Origin: Clostridium sp. KNHs214 | GTDB taxonomy: Bacteria; Bacillota; Clostridia; Clostridiales; Clostridiaceae | Direction: 5' to 3' | NCBI RefSeq assembly: GCF_000744935.1 | Contig: NZ_JQMW01000011.1 | Coordinates: 1 to 64,000 of the forward strand | Length of the DNA stretch: 64,000 nucleotides | Shown: in pieces, positions 17,900 through 27,542 of the stretch | Numbering within the stretch: position 1 is the first letter of the stretch | How the letters are laid out: every line of letters begins with the position of its first letter | Position numbers and translations under genes: made by a program | The notes under the pieces: generated by a model | What the model was told of the DNA's origin: nothing | The model's input: only the letters and a program-made list of their open reading frames with translations | Database searches by the model: none

Positions 17900-18095
17900 T
17901 TTCATCCGTTTACAGGTATAAAACTCCTTTAGAAATTAACTATAATTTGAAATTTGCAGATAAACAATAGATAATAAGTAAGAATTCTTACTTTTTACTT
18001 CTTACCTTCTCCACAAATTCCAATTTTAAATTCTAAATTAAAAACATTTATTTATCTAAGATAGAGCTTAAGATTTATGTGCGAAAGTTGAGTTA
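17900..18095. repeat. A+T-rich degenerate repeat (family D), copy near hslO
   Basis: Contains ATAAAACTCCTTTAGAAA, TTTTAAATTCTAAATTAAAA and a tail GATTTATGTGCGAAAGTTGA that recurs near 20240 (ATTTATGTGAAAAAGTTGAG) and 31930. No reading frame. Confidence 0.45.
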
Positions 18096-18099
18096 ATAA

Positions 18100-18981
18100 T
18101 TAAATGATATTCTTCAAAAGCTCTCCAACGTCCTCATGAGTAAACTTATACTTTTTATTGCAGAATTGACAAACCAATTCTTCTTCCTTACCTTCATTAT
18201 ATATTTCTTCTAAATCTTTTTTACCTATACTTATTAAAGCCTTTTCCACCTTTTCTCTTGAGCAATCGCATTTATATTCTGGATGAATCTCTTCTAATAT
18301 TTTAAGATCCATATCCTCAAATATTAACTGCAAAATCTCTTCTACAGTCTTACCCTCTGAAAGCAATTTACTTATAGGTGGAATTTCTTCTAATCTATAA
18401 GTTATTAAATCTGCTAAAAGTTCATCTGCATCTGGCATCATTTGAATTATAAATCCACCTGCCGATTTTATACTCAAGTCTCTATCAACTAAAACACCCA
18501 CTGCAACTGCTGATGGAGTTTGCTCTGATACAGTAAAATAATATGCTAAATCGTCTCCCACTTCTCCTGTATAGATATGAACACGCCCAACATAAGGTTC
18601 TTTAAGTCCCATATCTCTTATGATTAATAATTCTCCATCCCGGCCAATAGCTCCTCCTACATCTAGCTTTCCTAAGCTATTAGGTTCCAAATCTACATTA
18701 GGATTTCCTATATAACCTTTTACGTGACCATCGCTATATGCAGTAACCACTATACCTCTAGCTGGTCCTCTGCCATCTATTTTAAGTGTTAAAGTATCCT
18801 TTGAGGATTTTAACATAGTACCCATTAAACTTCCACAGGTAAGCATTCTTCCATAAGCTGCTGCTGCAGTAGCTGCGCATTCATGCATCTTTACAGCCTC
18901 ACTTACAAGCTCCGTAGTATCTCCCCCTATTATTCTTACCTGTCCATCCTTTGCTACAGCTCTAACCAATTTATCTGCCAT
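18100..18981 (-). CDS. hslO: Hsp33 redox-regulated chaperone
   Basis: Hsp33 holds unfolding proteins during oxidative and heat stress; its C-terminal zinc site releases the metal when cysteines oxidise, switching the chaperone on. The 293-residue protein has the N-terminal chaperone core ([33 protein letters not shown]) and the four cysteines as CDC (near residue 238) and CQFC (near 271), the standard CxC...CxxC site. Length is normal. The ribosome-binding site AAAGGTGA lies inside an 8-bp hairpin (see separate entry). It stands alone between family A repeats. Confidence 0.97.
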   Translation of the reverse strand: MADKLVRAVAKDGQVRIIGGDTTELVSEAVKMHECAATAAAAYGRMLTCGSLMGTMLKSSKDTLTLKIDGRGPARGIVVTAYSDGHVKGYIGNPNVDLEPNSLGKLDVGGAIGRDGELLIIRDMGLKEPYVGRVHIYTGEVGDDLAYYFTVSEQTPSAVAVGVLVDRDLSIKSAGGFIIQMMPDADELLADLITYRLEEIPPISKLLSEGKTVEEILQLIFEDMDLKILEEIHPEYKCDCSREKVEKALISIGKKDLEEIYNEGKEEELVCQFCNKKYKFTHEDVGELLKNII

Positions 18982-18988
18982 ATCTTCA

Positions 18989-19010
18989 CCTTTGTGCTAG
19001 TTCACAAAGG
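18989..19010 (-). promoter_or_regulatory. Hairpin covering the hslO ribosome-binding site
   Basis: CCTTTGTG (19003-19010) pairs perfectly with CACAAAGG (18989-18996) around the loop AACTAG. The second arm contains the AAAGG of the site AAAGGTGA that lies 7 nt before the ATG. A second purine-rich stretch GGAGGAAG lies immediately upstream of the stem (19011-19018). The fold would hide the proximal site at low temperature. Confidence 0.55.
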
Positions 19011-19040
19011 CTTCCTCCTTTCATTCTAATATTAATTATA

Positions 19041-19208
19041 TGATTAACCCACAATAAGCATTACATTACCTGAATTATGAAATTTTTCTGTAATTACTTG
19101 CATAAGAAGCGAAGGAACTGTTTAAATTTATTGTTCCGAGCTCTTATGCAAGGCATGAAGAAGAAATTTCATAATTCCATCACATTGTACCTTTTTATGG
19201 TTTAATCA
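19041..19208. repeat. Family A hairpin repeat, short form, copy 3
   Basis: Runs from TGATTAACCCACAATAAGC to the mirror ending TTTTTATGGTTTAATCA, directly abutting the stop codon of the methyltransferase gene. Same arms as copies 1, 2 and 4, with the short centre. A few arm bases differ (TTTTTCTGTAATTACTTG for TTTCTCTGGAATGACTTG). Confidence 0.85.
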
Positions 19209-19952
19209 TTATATATTTTTCTTAACCACATAAACTATTCTTTCTGTATTATCTTTTATTTTATCACAAATATAATTGTCATATTTGCCTATTACTTTAA
19301 ACCCTGCATTTTTTAAAGTTTCTTCTATGTATTCCTCTTTATAAGCTCTCTCCATATGATTTTCATCAAATCTACTATATACTTGTCCATCTCTAATAAA
19401 GAAGTTAAGATACATATGAACGGTATCATCTTCTAATTCGTTTTCCCATACATAAAAAACTTCCTCGCCATCATAGGTATAAGTATTATTTCCTAGAATT
19501 TCTGTTAATTTATAATAGGAGTTTATATCGAATATAAATAATCCTTCGTCTTTTAAGCAAGAGTGAACCCCCTTAAAATAGTCCATAAGCTGTTCCTCTT
19601 CTAATAAATAATTTGTTGAATCTAAACAGCAAGTAATCAAATCGAATTTTCTATTAAGTTGCAGTTTACTTATGTCTTGGCATACAAAATTTGCTTTTAT
19701 ACCTTGTACTCTCATTTTTTCTTCTGCTTCCACAAGCATATCTGTAGATAAATCCACTGCCCATATTTCATTAAAAAACTTTCCCAATTTTTCTGTAACA
19801 TTTCCTGTGCCACAGGCTAAATCTAAATAGCTATAACGCTTAATATTATTTTGTTTACATATGTCTATTATCTTATTACACCATTTTTGATAATCTATAT
19901 CCTCATTTATTAATTCATCATATATACGTGCGAATTTTCTATAGCAATTCAT
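19209..19952 (-). CDS. Class I SAM-dependent methyltransferase, substrate unknown
   Basis: A 247-residue protein with AdoMet-binding motif I as YLDLACGTGNVTEKLGKF (near residue 40), an acidic motif II end (IWAVDLS) and LITCCLDSTNYL, typical of the Methyltransf_25 group. The ATG at 19952 (MNCYRKFARIYDEL) is preferred over one 15 bases earlier because AAGGGGAA lies at the right distance. It could methylate a small molecule or macromolecule; nothing nearby identifies the substrate. The stop codon touches a family A repeat. Confidence 0.85.
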   Translation of the reverse strand: MNCYRKFARIYDELINEDIDYQKWCNKIIDICKQNNIKRYSYLDLACGTGNVTEKLGKFFNEIWAVDLSTDMLVEAEEKMRVQGIKANFVCQDISKLQLNRKFDLITCCLDSTNYLLEEEQLMDYFKGVHSCLKDEGLFIFDINSYYKLTEILGNNTYTYDGEEVFYVWENELEDDTVHMYLNFFIRDGQVYSRFDENHMERAYKEEYIEETLKNAGFKVIGKYDNYICDKIKDNTERIVYVVKKNI

Positions 19953-20084
19953 AAAATTCCCCTTCATTCTTTATAGGTTTTTATATAATCGTATATATAT
20001 AATACAACATAGAAGGATATTAGTAAAATAATTTTATTTTGAGGCATTAATGATATGTTAACTAATTTAACTTTCGCAATTATG

Positions 20085-20275
20085 AAATAAGAATTTTAAA
20101 TGTAGAATTTAAAATCTTAAATGAAGGATAAAACTCCTTTGAAAGTTTTATTACATAAATTGAAGAAACCTCTTAGAAACTTTAACATTAATTTTACATT
20201 CTGCATTCTAAATCTTAAATTAAAAAATAATGTACAACTTAAAATTTATGTGAAAAAGTTGAGTAATCACCAAAT
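20085..20275. repeat. A+T-rich degenerate repeat (family D) upstream of the methyltransferase
   Basis: The 338 bases between the methyltransferase and the SASP gene hold no reading frame. They contain GGATAAAACTCCTTTGAAAG, ATTCTGCATTCTAAATCTTA and the tail ATTTATGTGAAAAAGTTGAG, shared in part with 17900-18095 and 31795-31960. Confidence 0.45.
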
Positions 20276-20290
20276 AGTGGACACCAAAGA

Positions 20291-20563
20291 TTAACCTTCA
20301 TACTTGTTTTTACAATCATTTTTTATAATCTCTTCATTTTTAGGTATATTAAATTTTCTTTTTCTCTTTGTCATTATACCCCCTATTCTTCCCGTCTCCT
20401 CTGCTGTAAGACCACCCCATCCATATTTATCTACCTTTTCCTTAAGTCCCAATTCCTCAGCTATTTCATATTTCATCTCTTCCCTTATTTTTTCTAAAGG
20501 TGTTAATTCCTTTTTAGCTTTTAACTTAGATTTTATTATTTTCTTTAAAGGTGTTTTGCCCAT
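20291..20563 (-). CDS. Small acid-soluble spore protein, alpha/beta type
   Basis: SASPs coat DNA in the dormant spore and protect it from UV and heat. The 90-residue product has the two family signatures: MKYEIAEELGLKEKVDKYGW, with the E-I germination protease site, and GGLTAEETGRIGGIMTKR. A lysine-rich N-terminal extension precedes them, and a charged C-terminal tail follows. The ATG at 20563 has GGAGGGT upstream; an ATG 27 bases earlier encodes the site itself. Monocistronic. Expected under the forespore sigma factor, though no promoter was picked out. Confidence 0.88.
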   Translation of the reverse strand: MGKTPLKKIIKSKLKAKKELTPLEKIREEMKYEIAEELGLKEKVDKYGWGGLTAEETGRIGGIMTKRKRKFNIPKNEEIIKNDCKNKYEG

Positions 20564-20826
20564 TTTGTTACCCTCCTGTAAAATATACAATTTTTATTTC
20601 AAATGCATATCTTACACATTATTATTAGCATATGAGGAAATTATATTCATAACTATATAATTGAGAATTGAAAATTCAGAATCTAGAAATATAAATTAAA
20701 GAAATTCCTAAGGAATTTCAACATTCATTCTACATTATTTTTACATTCTAAATTGAAAATAAAATTTCATTTTCCTATTCATTTAATACATAAATTGAAG
20801 TTTATATTCAAAAATTAAATATATAA

Positions 20827-21140
20827 TGATTAACCCACAATAAGCATTACATTACCTGAATTATGAAATTTCTCTGGAGTGACTTGCATAAGAAGCGAAG
20901 GAACTGTTTAAATTTAATTTTAGAAATTCTTCTTTTAGACAGATAAAATTATCGTAAGCCTTAAAAGGACGCCAGGCTAGCGAACCTGAAGCAGGACGCT
21001 GAATGTGAGCGTTAGATAATTTTATATGGCTAAAAGATTAGAATTTCTTAAATTAAATTTATTGTTCCAAACTCTTATGCAAGGCATGGAGGAGAAATTT
21101 CATAATTCCATCGCATTGTACCTTTTTGTGGTTTAATCAT
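20827..21140. repeat. Family A hairpin repeat, long form, copy 4
   Basis: Near-identical to copy 2: outer arms from TGATTAACCCACAATAAGC to GTGGTTTAATCA, nested palindrome with GACGCCAGGCTAGCGAACCT in the middle. It lies between the SASP gene and oppF. The preceding 20650-20815 stretch is A+T rich with a short palindrome GAAATTCCTAAGGAATTTC and no reading frame. Confidence 0.85.
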
Positions 21141-21157
21141 ATAATAAATAGCGTAAA

Positions 21158-21189
21158 AAAACATGTAGTGATAATTCACTACATGTTTT
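21158..21189 (-). terminator. Terminator of the opp operon
   Basis: AAAACATGTAGTGA (21158-21171) pairs with TCACTACATGTTTT (21176-21189); minus-strand transcription continues into a T-run. Lies 22 bp after the oppF stop. Confidence 0.9.
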
Positions 21190-21210
21190 TATATTTCAAA
21201 TTAAGACACC

Positions 21211-22176
21211 TTAGTCAAATAAATGACATGCAACATAATGTTCTTTTTCTATTTCCTTAAGCACTGGAGTTTGCTCGTGACATATTGGTTTTGCATATCT
21301 ACATCTCTCAGCAAATCTACATCCTGGCTTTGGATTAATAGGACTTGGAACTTCGCCCTCAAGTTTTATTCTCTTCTTAGATCTTTCTATTTCTGGGTCA
21401 GGTATTGGAATTGCTGAAAGCAATGCTTGAGTATATGGGTGAAGTGGTTTTTCGTACAAGTCATGACTGCTTGCAAGTTCCACTAAGCATCCTAAATACA
21501 TAACACCAACTCTATCAGAAATATGTTTAACCATTGAAAGGTCATGGGCTATAAATAAGTAAGTTAAGTCAAATTCTTTTTGTAATTGTACAAGTAAGTT
21601 AACTATTTGAGCTTGTATAGAAACGTCTAGAGCTGATATAGGCTCGTCACAAACTATAAATTCTGGCTCAATAGCTAGAGATCTTGCTATACCTATTCTT
21701 TGTCTTTGTCCACCAGAAAATTCATGAGGGAATCTTGTAGCATGCTCTTTATTTAATCCTACAATTTGTAATAAATGATATATTCTATCCATTCTCTCTT
21801 GTCCGGTATATAAAGCATGGATATCAATACCCTCTCCAATAATTTCACCAACAGTCATTCTTGGATTTAATGAAGCATATGGGTCTTGGAATATCATTTG
21901 AGCTCTTCTAGTGAACTCTTTCTTTTCAGTTTTATTTAGCTTATGAATATCTACTCCATCAAATAGTACTTCTCCGCCAGTAGCTGAGTACATTCCCATA
22001 ACAGTTCTTCCGCAAGTAGTTTTACCACAACCAGATTCACCAACTAGACCTAAAGTTTCACCTTTTCTTATGAAAAAACTAACATCATCTACTGCTTTTA
22101 AAGTAGCATCCTTTCCCACATGGAAATATTTCTTAAGATTCTTTACTTCTAATAAAATTTTTGCATCCTTTTCCAT
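21211..22176 (-). CDS. oppF: Oligopeptide ABC transporter ATP-binding protein OppF
   Basis: One of the two ATPases that drive peptide import. The 321-residue protein has Walker A GESGCGKTT (near residue 45), the ABC signature SGGQRQR (near 158), Walker B FIVCDEPISALD and the C-terminal oligopeptide/dipeptide extension (PGCRFAERCRYA) with cysteines that may hold an Fe-S cluster. Its ATG overlaps the oppD stop by one base. Last gene of oppA-oppB-oppC-oppD-oppF. Confidence 0.95.
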   Translation of the reverse strand: MEKDAKILLEVKNLKKYFHVGKDATLKAVDDVSFFIRKGETLGLVGESGCGKTTCGRTVMGMYSATGGEVLFDGVDIHKLNKTEKKEFTRRAQMIFQDPYASLNPRMTVGEIIGEGIDIHALYTGQERMDRIYHLLQIVGLNKEHATRFPHEFSGGQRQRIGIARSLAIEPEFIVCDEPISALDVSIQAQIVNLLVQLQKEFDLTYLFIAHDLSMVKHISDRVGVMYLGCLVELASSHDLYEKPLHPYTQALLSAIPIPDPEIERSKKRIKLEGEVPSPINPKPGCRFAERCRYAKPICHEQTPVLKEIEKEHYVACHLFD

Positions 22177-23195
22177 TACTTAACACCTCCTGCCTTTATA
22201 GGACTTTCTACCTTTGGTGCAAGAGGGTGATTTAACCAGCAAGCAACTTCATGTGTTTCGCTAAGTTTAGTTACTGGAGGCATTTCCTCTCTACATATAG
22301 GCATGCAATATTCGCATCTTGCAGCAAATGGACATCCTACTGGTGGCTGTATAAGATCTGGTGGCGTTCCCTTTAATGAATAAAGCTCTGCTTTGTTTCC
22401 TAAATCTAGTCTTGGAACAGATCTTAAAAGTGCCCAAGAATATGGATGTTGTCCATTATAGAATATTTCGTCTTTAGTTCCTCTTTCTATAATTTGTCCA
22501 GCATACATAACTTGAATTCTATGTGCAACATCAGCTACCACTCCAAGGTCATGAGTAACCAATATAACTGCTGTACCTAATTTATCTTGCAAATCTTTTA
22601 TAAGATCCATGATTTGAGCCTGAATAGTAACGTCTAGAGCTGTAGTAGGCTCGTCAGCTATAAGAATCTTTGGATTACATGCAAGTGCTATAGCTATCAT
22701 AGCTCTTTGTCTCATACCACCTGAAAATTCATGTGGATATTGTTTTGCTCTATTTTCAGCATTTGGAATATTAACTAATTTAAGCATTTTTATAGCTTCA
22801 TTAAAAGCTTCTTGTTTATTCATACCCCTGTGTATTTGTAAACTTTCAGCTATTTGTCTTCCTACTGTCATAGTTGGGTTTAAAGAAGTCATAGGGTCTT
22901 GGAAAATCATACTGATTTCTGCTCCCCTAAGTTCTCTAAGCTCCTGCTGTGACATCTTTAATACATTTTTACCATCAAATTCAATAGCAGAACCTTCTTT
23001 TATTTCTGCTGGTGGTGTTGGAAGTAATCTCATTATAGCTTTAGATGTTACAGATTTACCACAACCAGATTCTCCAACTACTGCCAAAGTTTCACCTTTA
23101 TTAAGTTCAAAACTTATCCCTCTTACTGCTTGTACTTCCCCATTATAAGTATGAAATGATACTTTTAAATCTTTTATATCTAGTATTTTTTCCAT
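22176..23195 (-). CDS. oppD: Oligopeptide ABC transporter ATP-binding protein OppD
   Basis: Second ATPase of the importer, 339 residues. Walker A GESGCGKSVT (near residue 40), signature SGGMRQRAMI (near 160), Walker B ILIADEPTTALD, and the C-terminal VGCPFAARCEYC extension typical of OppD/DppD. GGGAGGAATAA precedes the ATG. It is 16 bp from oppC and overlaps oppF by one base. Confidence 0.95.
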   Translation of the reverse strand: MEKILDIKDLKVSFHTYNGEVQAVRGISFELNKGETLAVVGESGCGKSVTSKAIMRLLPTPPAEIKEGSAIEFDGKNVLKMSQQELRELRGAEISMIFQDPMTSLNPTMTVGRQIAESLQIHRGMNKQEAFNEAIKMLKLVNIPNAENRAKQYPHEFSGGMRQRAMIAIALACNPKILIADEPTTALDVTIQAQIMDLIKDLQDKLGTAVILVTHDLGVVADVAHRIQVMYAGQIIERGTKDEIFYNGQHPYSWALLRSVPRLDLGNKAELYSLKGTPPDLIQPPVGCPFAARCEYCMPICREEMPPVTKLSETHEVACWLNHPLAPKVESPIKAGGVK

Positions 23196-23211
23196 CGATT
23201 ATTCCTCCCTC

Positions 23212-24129
23212 TTATTGACGTAGTCTTGGATCTAATGCGTCTCTTAATCCGTCGCCTAATAGGTTAAATGATAACATTGTTAAACTTATCATCAGTGATG
23301 GGAAGAAAAGTTCATGAGGGTAGAACATTAAGTTTTGTTGTGCCGCTGATGCTAGAGCACCCCAGCTTGTATTTGGTGATTGAACACCAAGTCCTAAGTA
23401 ACTTAGGAAAGCTTCAGCAAATATAAATCCTGGTACGTCAAATGTTATTGCAACTATCATTATACCCATTATATTTGGTATTAAGTGTTTAGCTATTATT
23501 CTTGATGAACTTGCACCTAGCGTTTGTGCTGCAAGAACATATTCTTGCTCCTTAACTGAAAGTATTTGTCCTCTTACAAGTCTTGCCATACCAACCCAAC
23601 CAGTGATAGTCATAGCAACAACTAGAGATAATACTCCTTTTCCCATTATTAAAGATATTAATATAACTATTATTAAATATGGTATACTTGATAAGATTTC
23701 TACTATTCTCATCATTATATCGTCAACGATGCCTCCAAAATATCCAGACACACCACCATAAATAGAACCTACTACCACGTCTACTAAAGTTCCTAGTAAA
23801 CCTATTAATATAGAAATTCTTCCACCTTTCCACACTCTAGCAAAAAGGTCTCTTCCTAATTCATCAGTACCAAACCAATGTTGAGCATTTGGTTTCATAT
23901 TTATTATTGAAGAGTTTGTTGCTTGGTAGCTATGTTTAGTCAAAAATGGTCCAATTATACACATAATTGCCAATATAGCTAATATTATCAAAGATACAAT
24001 TGCAACCTTATTTTCTTTTAATCTTCTCCAAGCATCCTGCCAGTAAGTCACATTGGGTCTTAGTATTTCTTCGGAATCGAAATTTTCGCATCCAACTATC
24101 TGAAACTTTTCTTTAGACAACTCAGCCAT
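23212..24129 (-). CDS. oppC: Oligopeptide ABC transporter permease OppC
   Basis: A 305-residue inner-membrane permease with an N-terminal cytoplasmic tail, a first membrane helix (IVSLIILAILAIMCIIGPF) and the binding-protein-dependent transport domain; the cytoplasmic EAA-type loop is seen around AAQTLGASSSRIIAKHLIPN. Pairs with OppB to form the channel. AGGAGGTAAGG precedes the ATG. Confidence 0.95.
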   Translation of the reverse strand: MAELSKEKFQIVGCENFDSEEILRPNVTYWQDAWRRLKENKVAIVSLIILAILAIMCIIGPFLTKHSYQATNSSIINMKPNAQHWFGTDELGRDLFARVWKGGRISILIGLLGTLVDVVVGSIYGGVSGYFGGIVDDIMMRIVEILSSIPYLIIVILISLIMGKGVLSLVVAMTITGWVGMARLVRGQILSVKEQEYVLAAQTLGASSSRIIAKHLIPNIMGIMIVAITFDVPGFIFAEAFLSYLGLGVQSPNTSWGALASAAQQNLMFYPHELFFPSLMISLTMLSFNLLGDGLRDALDPRLRQ

Positions 24130-24140
24130 AACCTTACCTC

Positions 24141-25076
24141 CTATCTACTCTCACCATCTACTCTTATTCTTGGATCGACTACAGAGTATAGTATATCAAC
24201 TACTAACAATGCTACTATGAACAATGTTGCCATAAATATTGTTTGTCCCATTATCATTGTATAGTCTCTGTTATTTATAGATTCAACAAAGTTAAATCCT
24301 ATTCCTGGAATTGCAAATATACTTTCTGTGATGAAAGCTCCTCCAAATATACCAGCTATTTGAGGTCCTAAAAGTGTTATAGCAGGTAATAATGCATTTC
24401 TCAAAACGTGTTTCCATACCAATGCAACCCTAGAAACACCTTTTGCCTTTGCTGTCAATATATAATCTTGTCCAACTACATCTAGTACACTGGTTCTCAT
24501 ATACCTAGCATAAGTAGCTATGGTACCAAAACTCATACCTATAGTTGGCAATATTGTGTGTTTAAATGATCCCCAACCTGTTGTTGGTAGTAATTGCCAT
24601 TTTACTGTAAAAGCATACTGTAATAACGCAGCCAAAACGAATACTGGTAATGCTACACCTATTATAGCTATAAACATAACTAAATAGTCTACCCAAGTAT
24701 TTCTATGAAATGCTGCAATAATTCCTAATGTAATTCCTATTACAATTCCTATTAAAAGTGCCTGTCCTCCTAATCTAGCTGATGTAGGAGCGTATTTTTT
24801 TATTGTTTCTGTTACACTTCTGCCTGGGTAAGTTAGTGATTCACCAAAATCCCCTTTTAATACAAGTCTCTTCATAAAACTTCCATACTGAACTATAGGC
24901 GGTTGATCTAGCCCGTATTTAGCATAGAAATTCTTTCTAATTTGTTCTGGCAAGTTTCTTGCCATTGATGCTAGCGGATCCCCTGGAACTGCATGTATAA
25001 GCATAAAAGTTATAGTAATGATAATCCAAAGGGTAACTAACATGTAGCCAATTCTTTTTAAGATATACCTTAGCAT
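24141..25076 (-). CDS. oppB: Oligopeptide ABC transporter permease OppB
   Basis: A 311-residue permease. MLRYILKRIGYMLVTLWIII is the typical start of OppB/DppB, with a first membrane helix, then the EAA-type loop near TAKAKGVSRVALVWKHVLRN. The ATG at 25076 follows GGAGGGG at 6 bp; earlier in-frame starts lie within that site. It is 78 bp downstream of oppA1 and 11 bp upstream of oppC. Confidence 0.95.
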   Translation of the reverse strand: MLRYILKRIGYMLVTLWIIITITFMLIHAVPGDPLASMARNLPEQIRKNFYAKYGLDQPPIVQYGSFMKRLVLKGDFGESLTYPGRSVTETIKKYAPTSARLGGQALLIGIVIGITLGIIAAFHRNTWVDYLVMFIAIIGVALPVFVLAALLQYAFTVKWQLLPTTGWGSFKHTILPTIGMSFGTIATYARYMRTSVLDVVGQDYILTAKAKGVSRVALVWKHVLRNALLPAITLLGPQIAGIFGGAFITESIFAIPGIGFNFVESINNRDYTMIMGQTIFMATLFIVALLVVDILYSVVDPRIRVDGESR

Positions 25077-25154
25077 TTTCATCCCCTCCACATAATATAA
25101 AAATAAAGTTTACCACAGCAAAGCCGAAGCTTTGCTGTAATAACTTTTTATAAA

Positions 25155-26834
25155 CTATTTATTTCTTCCTTCTGTGTATGCGTATTTTATATCACCTGTA
25201 CCAAATAGAGGACTCATTAAATTCTTCACATATTTAGCTCTATATGTATTTCTTCTTTGATAAATTGTTGGAGCTATAACAGCTTCATCACTTAATAGAA
25301 TTTTTTCTGCTTCTTTATATGCCTCAAGTCTTTGTTTTTCATCCATTGTAGCTTGAGCTTTCTTAATCAAATCATCATATTTCTTATTAGACCATCCATT
25401 TTGTACAACGCCTGCTCCAGTTACCCACATATCAAAGAATGTATTTGGATCGTTGTAATCTCCTGTCCAAGCTGCACCAGCTATTTGATAATCTAACTCA
25501 TCTGTTCTCTTTTGGAATACTGGCCATTCAGCATACTCAGCTTTTACATTAACACCTAATACTTTTTTGAACATTTGTTGTTCATACTCAGCATAAGTTC
25601 TTTGCCATTGGCTTGTACCACTTTCAAGTACTTTTACTGATAATTTAGTTGGATCTGGATCCATTCCAAGTTCTTTTAATCCTTTTACTAGTAATTCTTT
25701 AGGATCTTTATTTTCTGCAGCCAACTTTTTAATTGGTTGTTCTCCAACTGCTTCTCTAAATTCCTTTCCACCTATTTGTAATGATGGTGGACACCATCCA
25801 TAAGCAGCTTCTGCTACACCATGGAATATTACATTTGCCATATCCTCTCTTGTTATTGCAAGTGAGAATGCTTTTCTTACATTAGTATTACTAAACAATT
25901 TATCCTTAGTGTTAAAGAATGTATAATTTGTCGTTGGAACGTATCCTTTTATATTTTGGAACTTTCCAGTAGCATCAAATTTCTTTATCCATTCTGGTTT
26001 ACTTACTCCTGCTGAATCTAATTCCCCATTGTATAATGAATTATACATTGCATTTTGATCTTTTATTATCTTATAAGTTGCCTTAGACAATTTAACCTTA
26101 TCTTTATCCCAATACTTATCATTTTTCTCTAAAACCACTTGATTTTGATGTGTCCATTCTTTTATAGTAAATGGTCCACAGAATACCATTGTATTTGCTT
26201 CTGAACCATACTTTTCTCCTGCTTTTTCAATAATATCTTGTCTTTGTGGGTGCATTACTTTGAAATAAGTTAAATCTACAAAATAAGCACAAGGTTGTTT
26301 TAATGTTATTTTTAAAGTTTTGTCATCTACTGCCTTTACACCTACTGTATCTGCAGCAGCTTTTCCCTTGTTAAATTCATCTGCATTCTTAATAGGTGAT
26401 AACAAAAATGCATAAGTTGATCCAGTTTTAGGATCTAGTGTTCTCTTTATTCCATATTCATAATCCTTAGCTGTAACCTTTTTTCCATCTGACCATTGAT
26501 AGTCTCTTAAATGGAATGTCCACTCTGTACCATTTTCGTTATGTTCCCATTTTTCAGCACCAGCAGGCTTGATAACATCCTTTCCATTTTCATCTTGTTC
26601 AATTCTTGTAAGTCCTTCCATAACTTGTGTAAGAACCACTGAAGAATATGTATCAGATCCTTTTGATGGGTCTAAAGTTTTTGGTTCTGCTTGTAATACC
26701 AAGTTTAGATATTGCTCCTTGTCCATCTTTGAACCAGATGCACTATCCTTGCTGCCAGAACCGCAGCCAATTAATGCAGTTGACGCAACCACACTAGCTG
26801 TTACTAATAAAGCTAACATCTTCTTGCTTTTCAC
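25155..26834 (-). CDS. oppA: Oligopeptide-binding lipoprotein OppA (paralogue 1)
   Basis: The extracellular peptide receptor, anchored through a lipid on the cysteine of the lipobox (ALIGC, near residue 24). The 559-residue mature part is an SBP_bac_5 protein with blocks EPKTLDPSKGSDTYSS, NENGTEWTFHLRD and DYNDPNTFFDMW. A GTG start at 26834 follows AAGGGGGAAC. It is the promoter-proximal gene of the oppABCDF unit and one of three consecutive paralogues. Confidence 0.95.
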   Translation of the reverse strand: MKSKKMLALLVTASVVASTALIGCGSGSKDSASGSKMDKEQYLNLVLQAEPKTLDPSKGSDTYSSVVLTQVMEGLTRIEQDENGKDVIKPAGAEKWEHNENGTEWTFHLRDYQWSDGKKVTAKDYEYGIKRTLDPKTGSTYAFLLSPIKNADEFNKGKAAADTVGVKAVDDKTLKITLKQPCAYFVDLTYFKVMHPQRQDIIEKAGEKYGSEANTMVFCGPFTIKEWTHQNQVVLEKNDKYWDKDKVKLSKATYKIIKDQNAMYNSLYNGELDSAGVSKPEWIKKFDATGKFQNIKGYVPTTNYTFFNTKDKLFSNTNVRKAFSLAITREDMANVIFHGVAEAAYGWCPPSLQIGGKEFREAVGEQPIKKLAAENKDPKELLVKGLKELGMDPDPTKLSVKVLESGTSQWQRTYAEYEQQMFKKVLGVNVKAEYAEWPVFQKRTDELDYQIAGAAWTGDYNDPNTFFDMWVTGAGVVQNGWSNKKYDDLIKKAQATMDEKQRLEAYKEAEKILLSDEAVIAPTIYQRRNTYRAKYVKNLMSPLFGTGDIKYAYTEGRNK

Positions 26835-27203
26835 TTTTAAGTTCCCCCTTTAATATGGTTTTTTTATATATATTTATTTTGCAGTTTATATTTTAATAAT
26901 GTAGCATATAGCTACCTTATTTCTCTATTATATCTATCTATGTACTATTTTGTTTTATCTAATCCCCTTAATAAGTATACTATATACATTCAATTTTAGT
27001 ATATAAAATTCCTTCTTGAATTGCACTTTTATTTAGATTTCACTTAATCTTTGAAATTTTTAGTCAATTGATGTTATTTTCAAAAGCCATTCCAGCACTT
27101 TCAATACCACAAGAATAAAATTCAAACCTCCGAGTCATATATTAAAAATTTAGAAAACAATTAGAAATTTGAATTTAGTTTAGTCTCTTTTTTCATTTTT
27201 TAC

Positions 27204-27232
27204 ATATTATCATAATTTTTTTCAAATGTCAA
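27204..27232 (-). promoter_or_regulatory. Promoter candidate for oppA1-oppBCDF
   Basis: TTGACA (27227-27232), 17 bp, TAATAT (27204-27209) on the minus strand, giving a leader of roughly 360 nt. The rest of the 700-base gap (26835-27542) is A+T rich, with no reading frame and no other structure apart from the oppA2 terminator. Confidence 0.6.
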
Positions 27233-27489
27233 ATTTACACTTTACCTTTGTAAAGCTATACACATGCATTTATATTCATACTGATTCATAAAGAATTTAG
27301 ATAGGTTTAGTGATTTCTTAATGTGGATATACTTATATTACCTAAGCTTATACGGATTTTCATTCTGTTTGCATATAAAAAACACTTTCATCTTTCAGTA
27401 TTTATAAAGAATATTAATTCAATGAAATCTCCTAATAAAAATATAATTTATGAAATATATTTTATCTATTCATTCTATTTTTAGATATT

Positions 27490-27526
27490 AAAAAAGGACA
27501 GTAGATTATTTCTACTATCCTTTTTA
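27490..27526 (-). terminator. Terminator after oppA2
   Basis: AAAAAGGACAGTAGA and TCTACTATCCTTTTT form a stem with one mismatch; the minus strand then reads a T-run. It separates oppA2 from the oppA1 promoter. Confidence 0.85.
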
Positions 27527-27542
27527 ATGCTATATTTTTATT

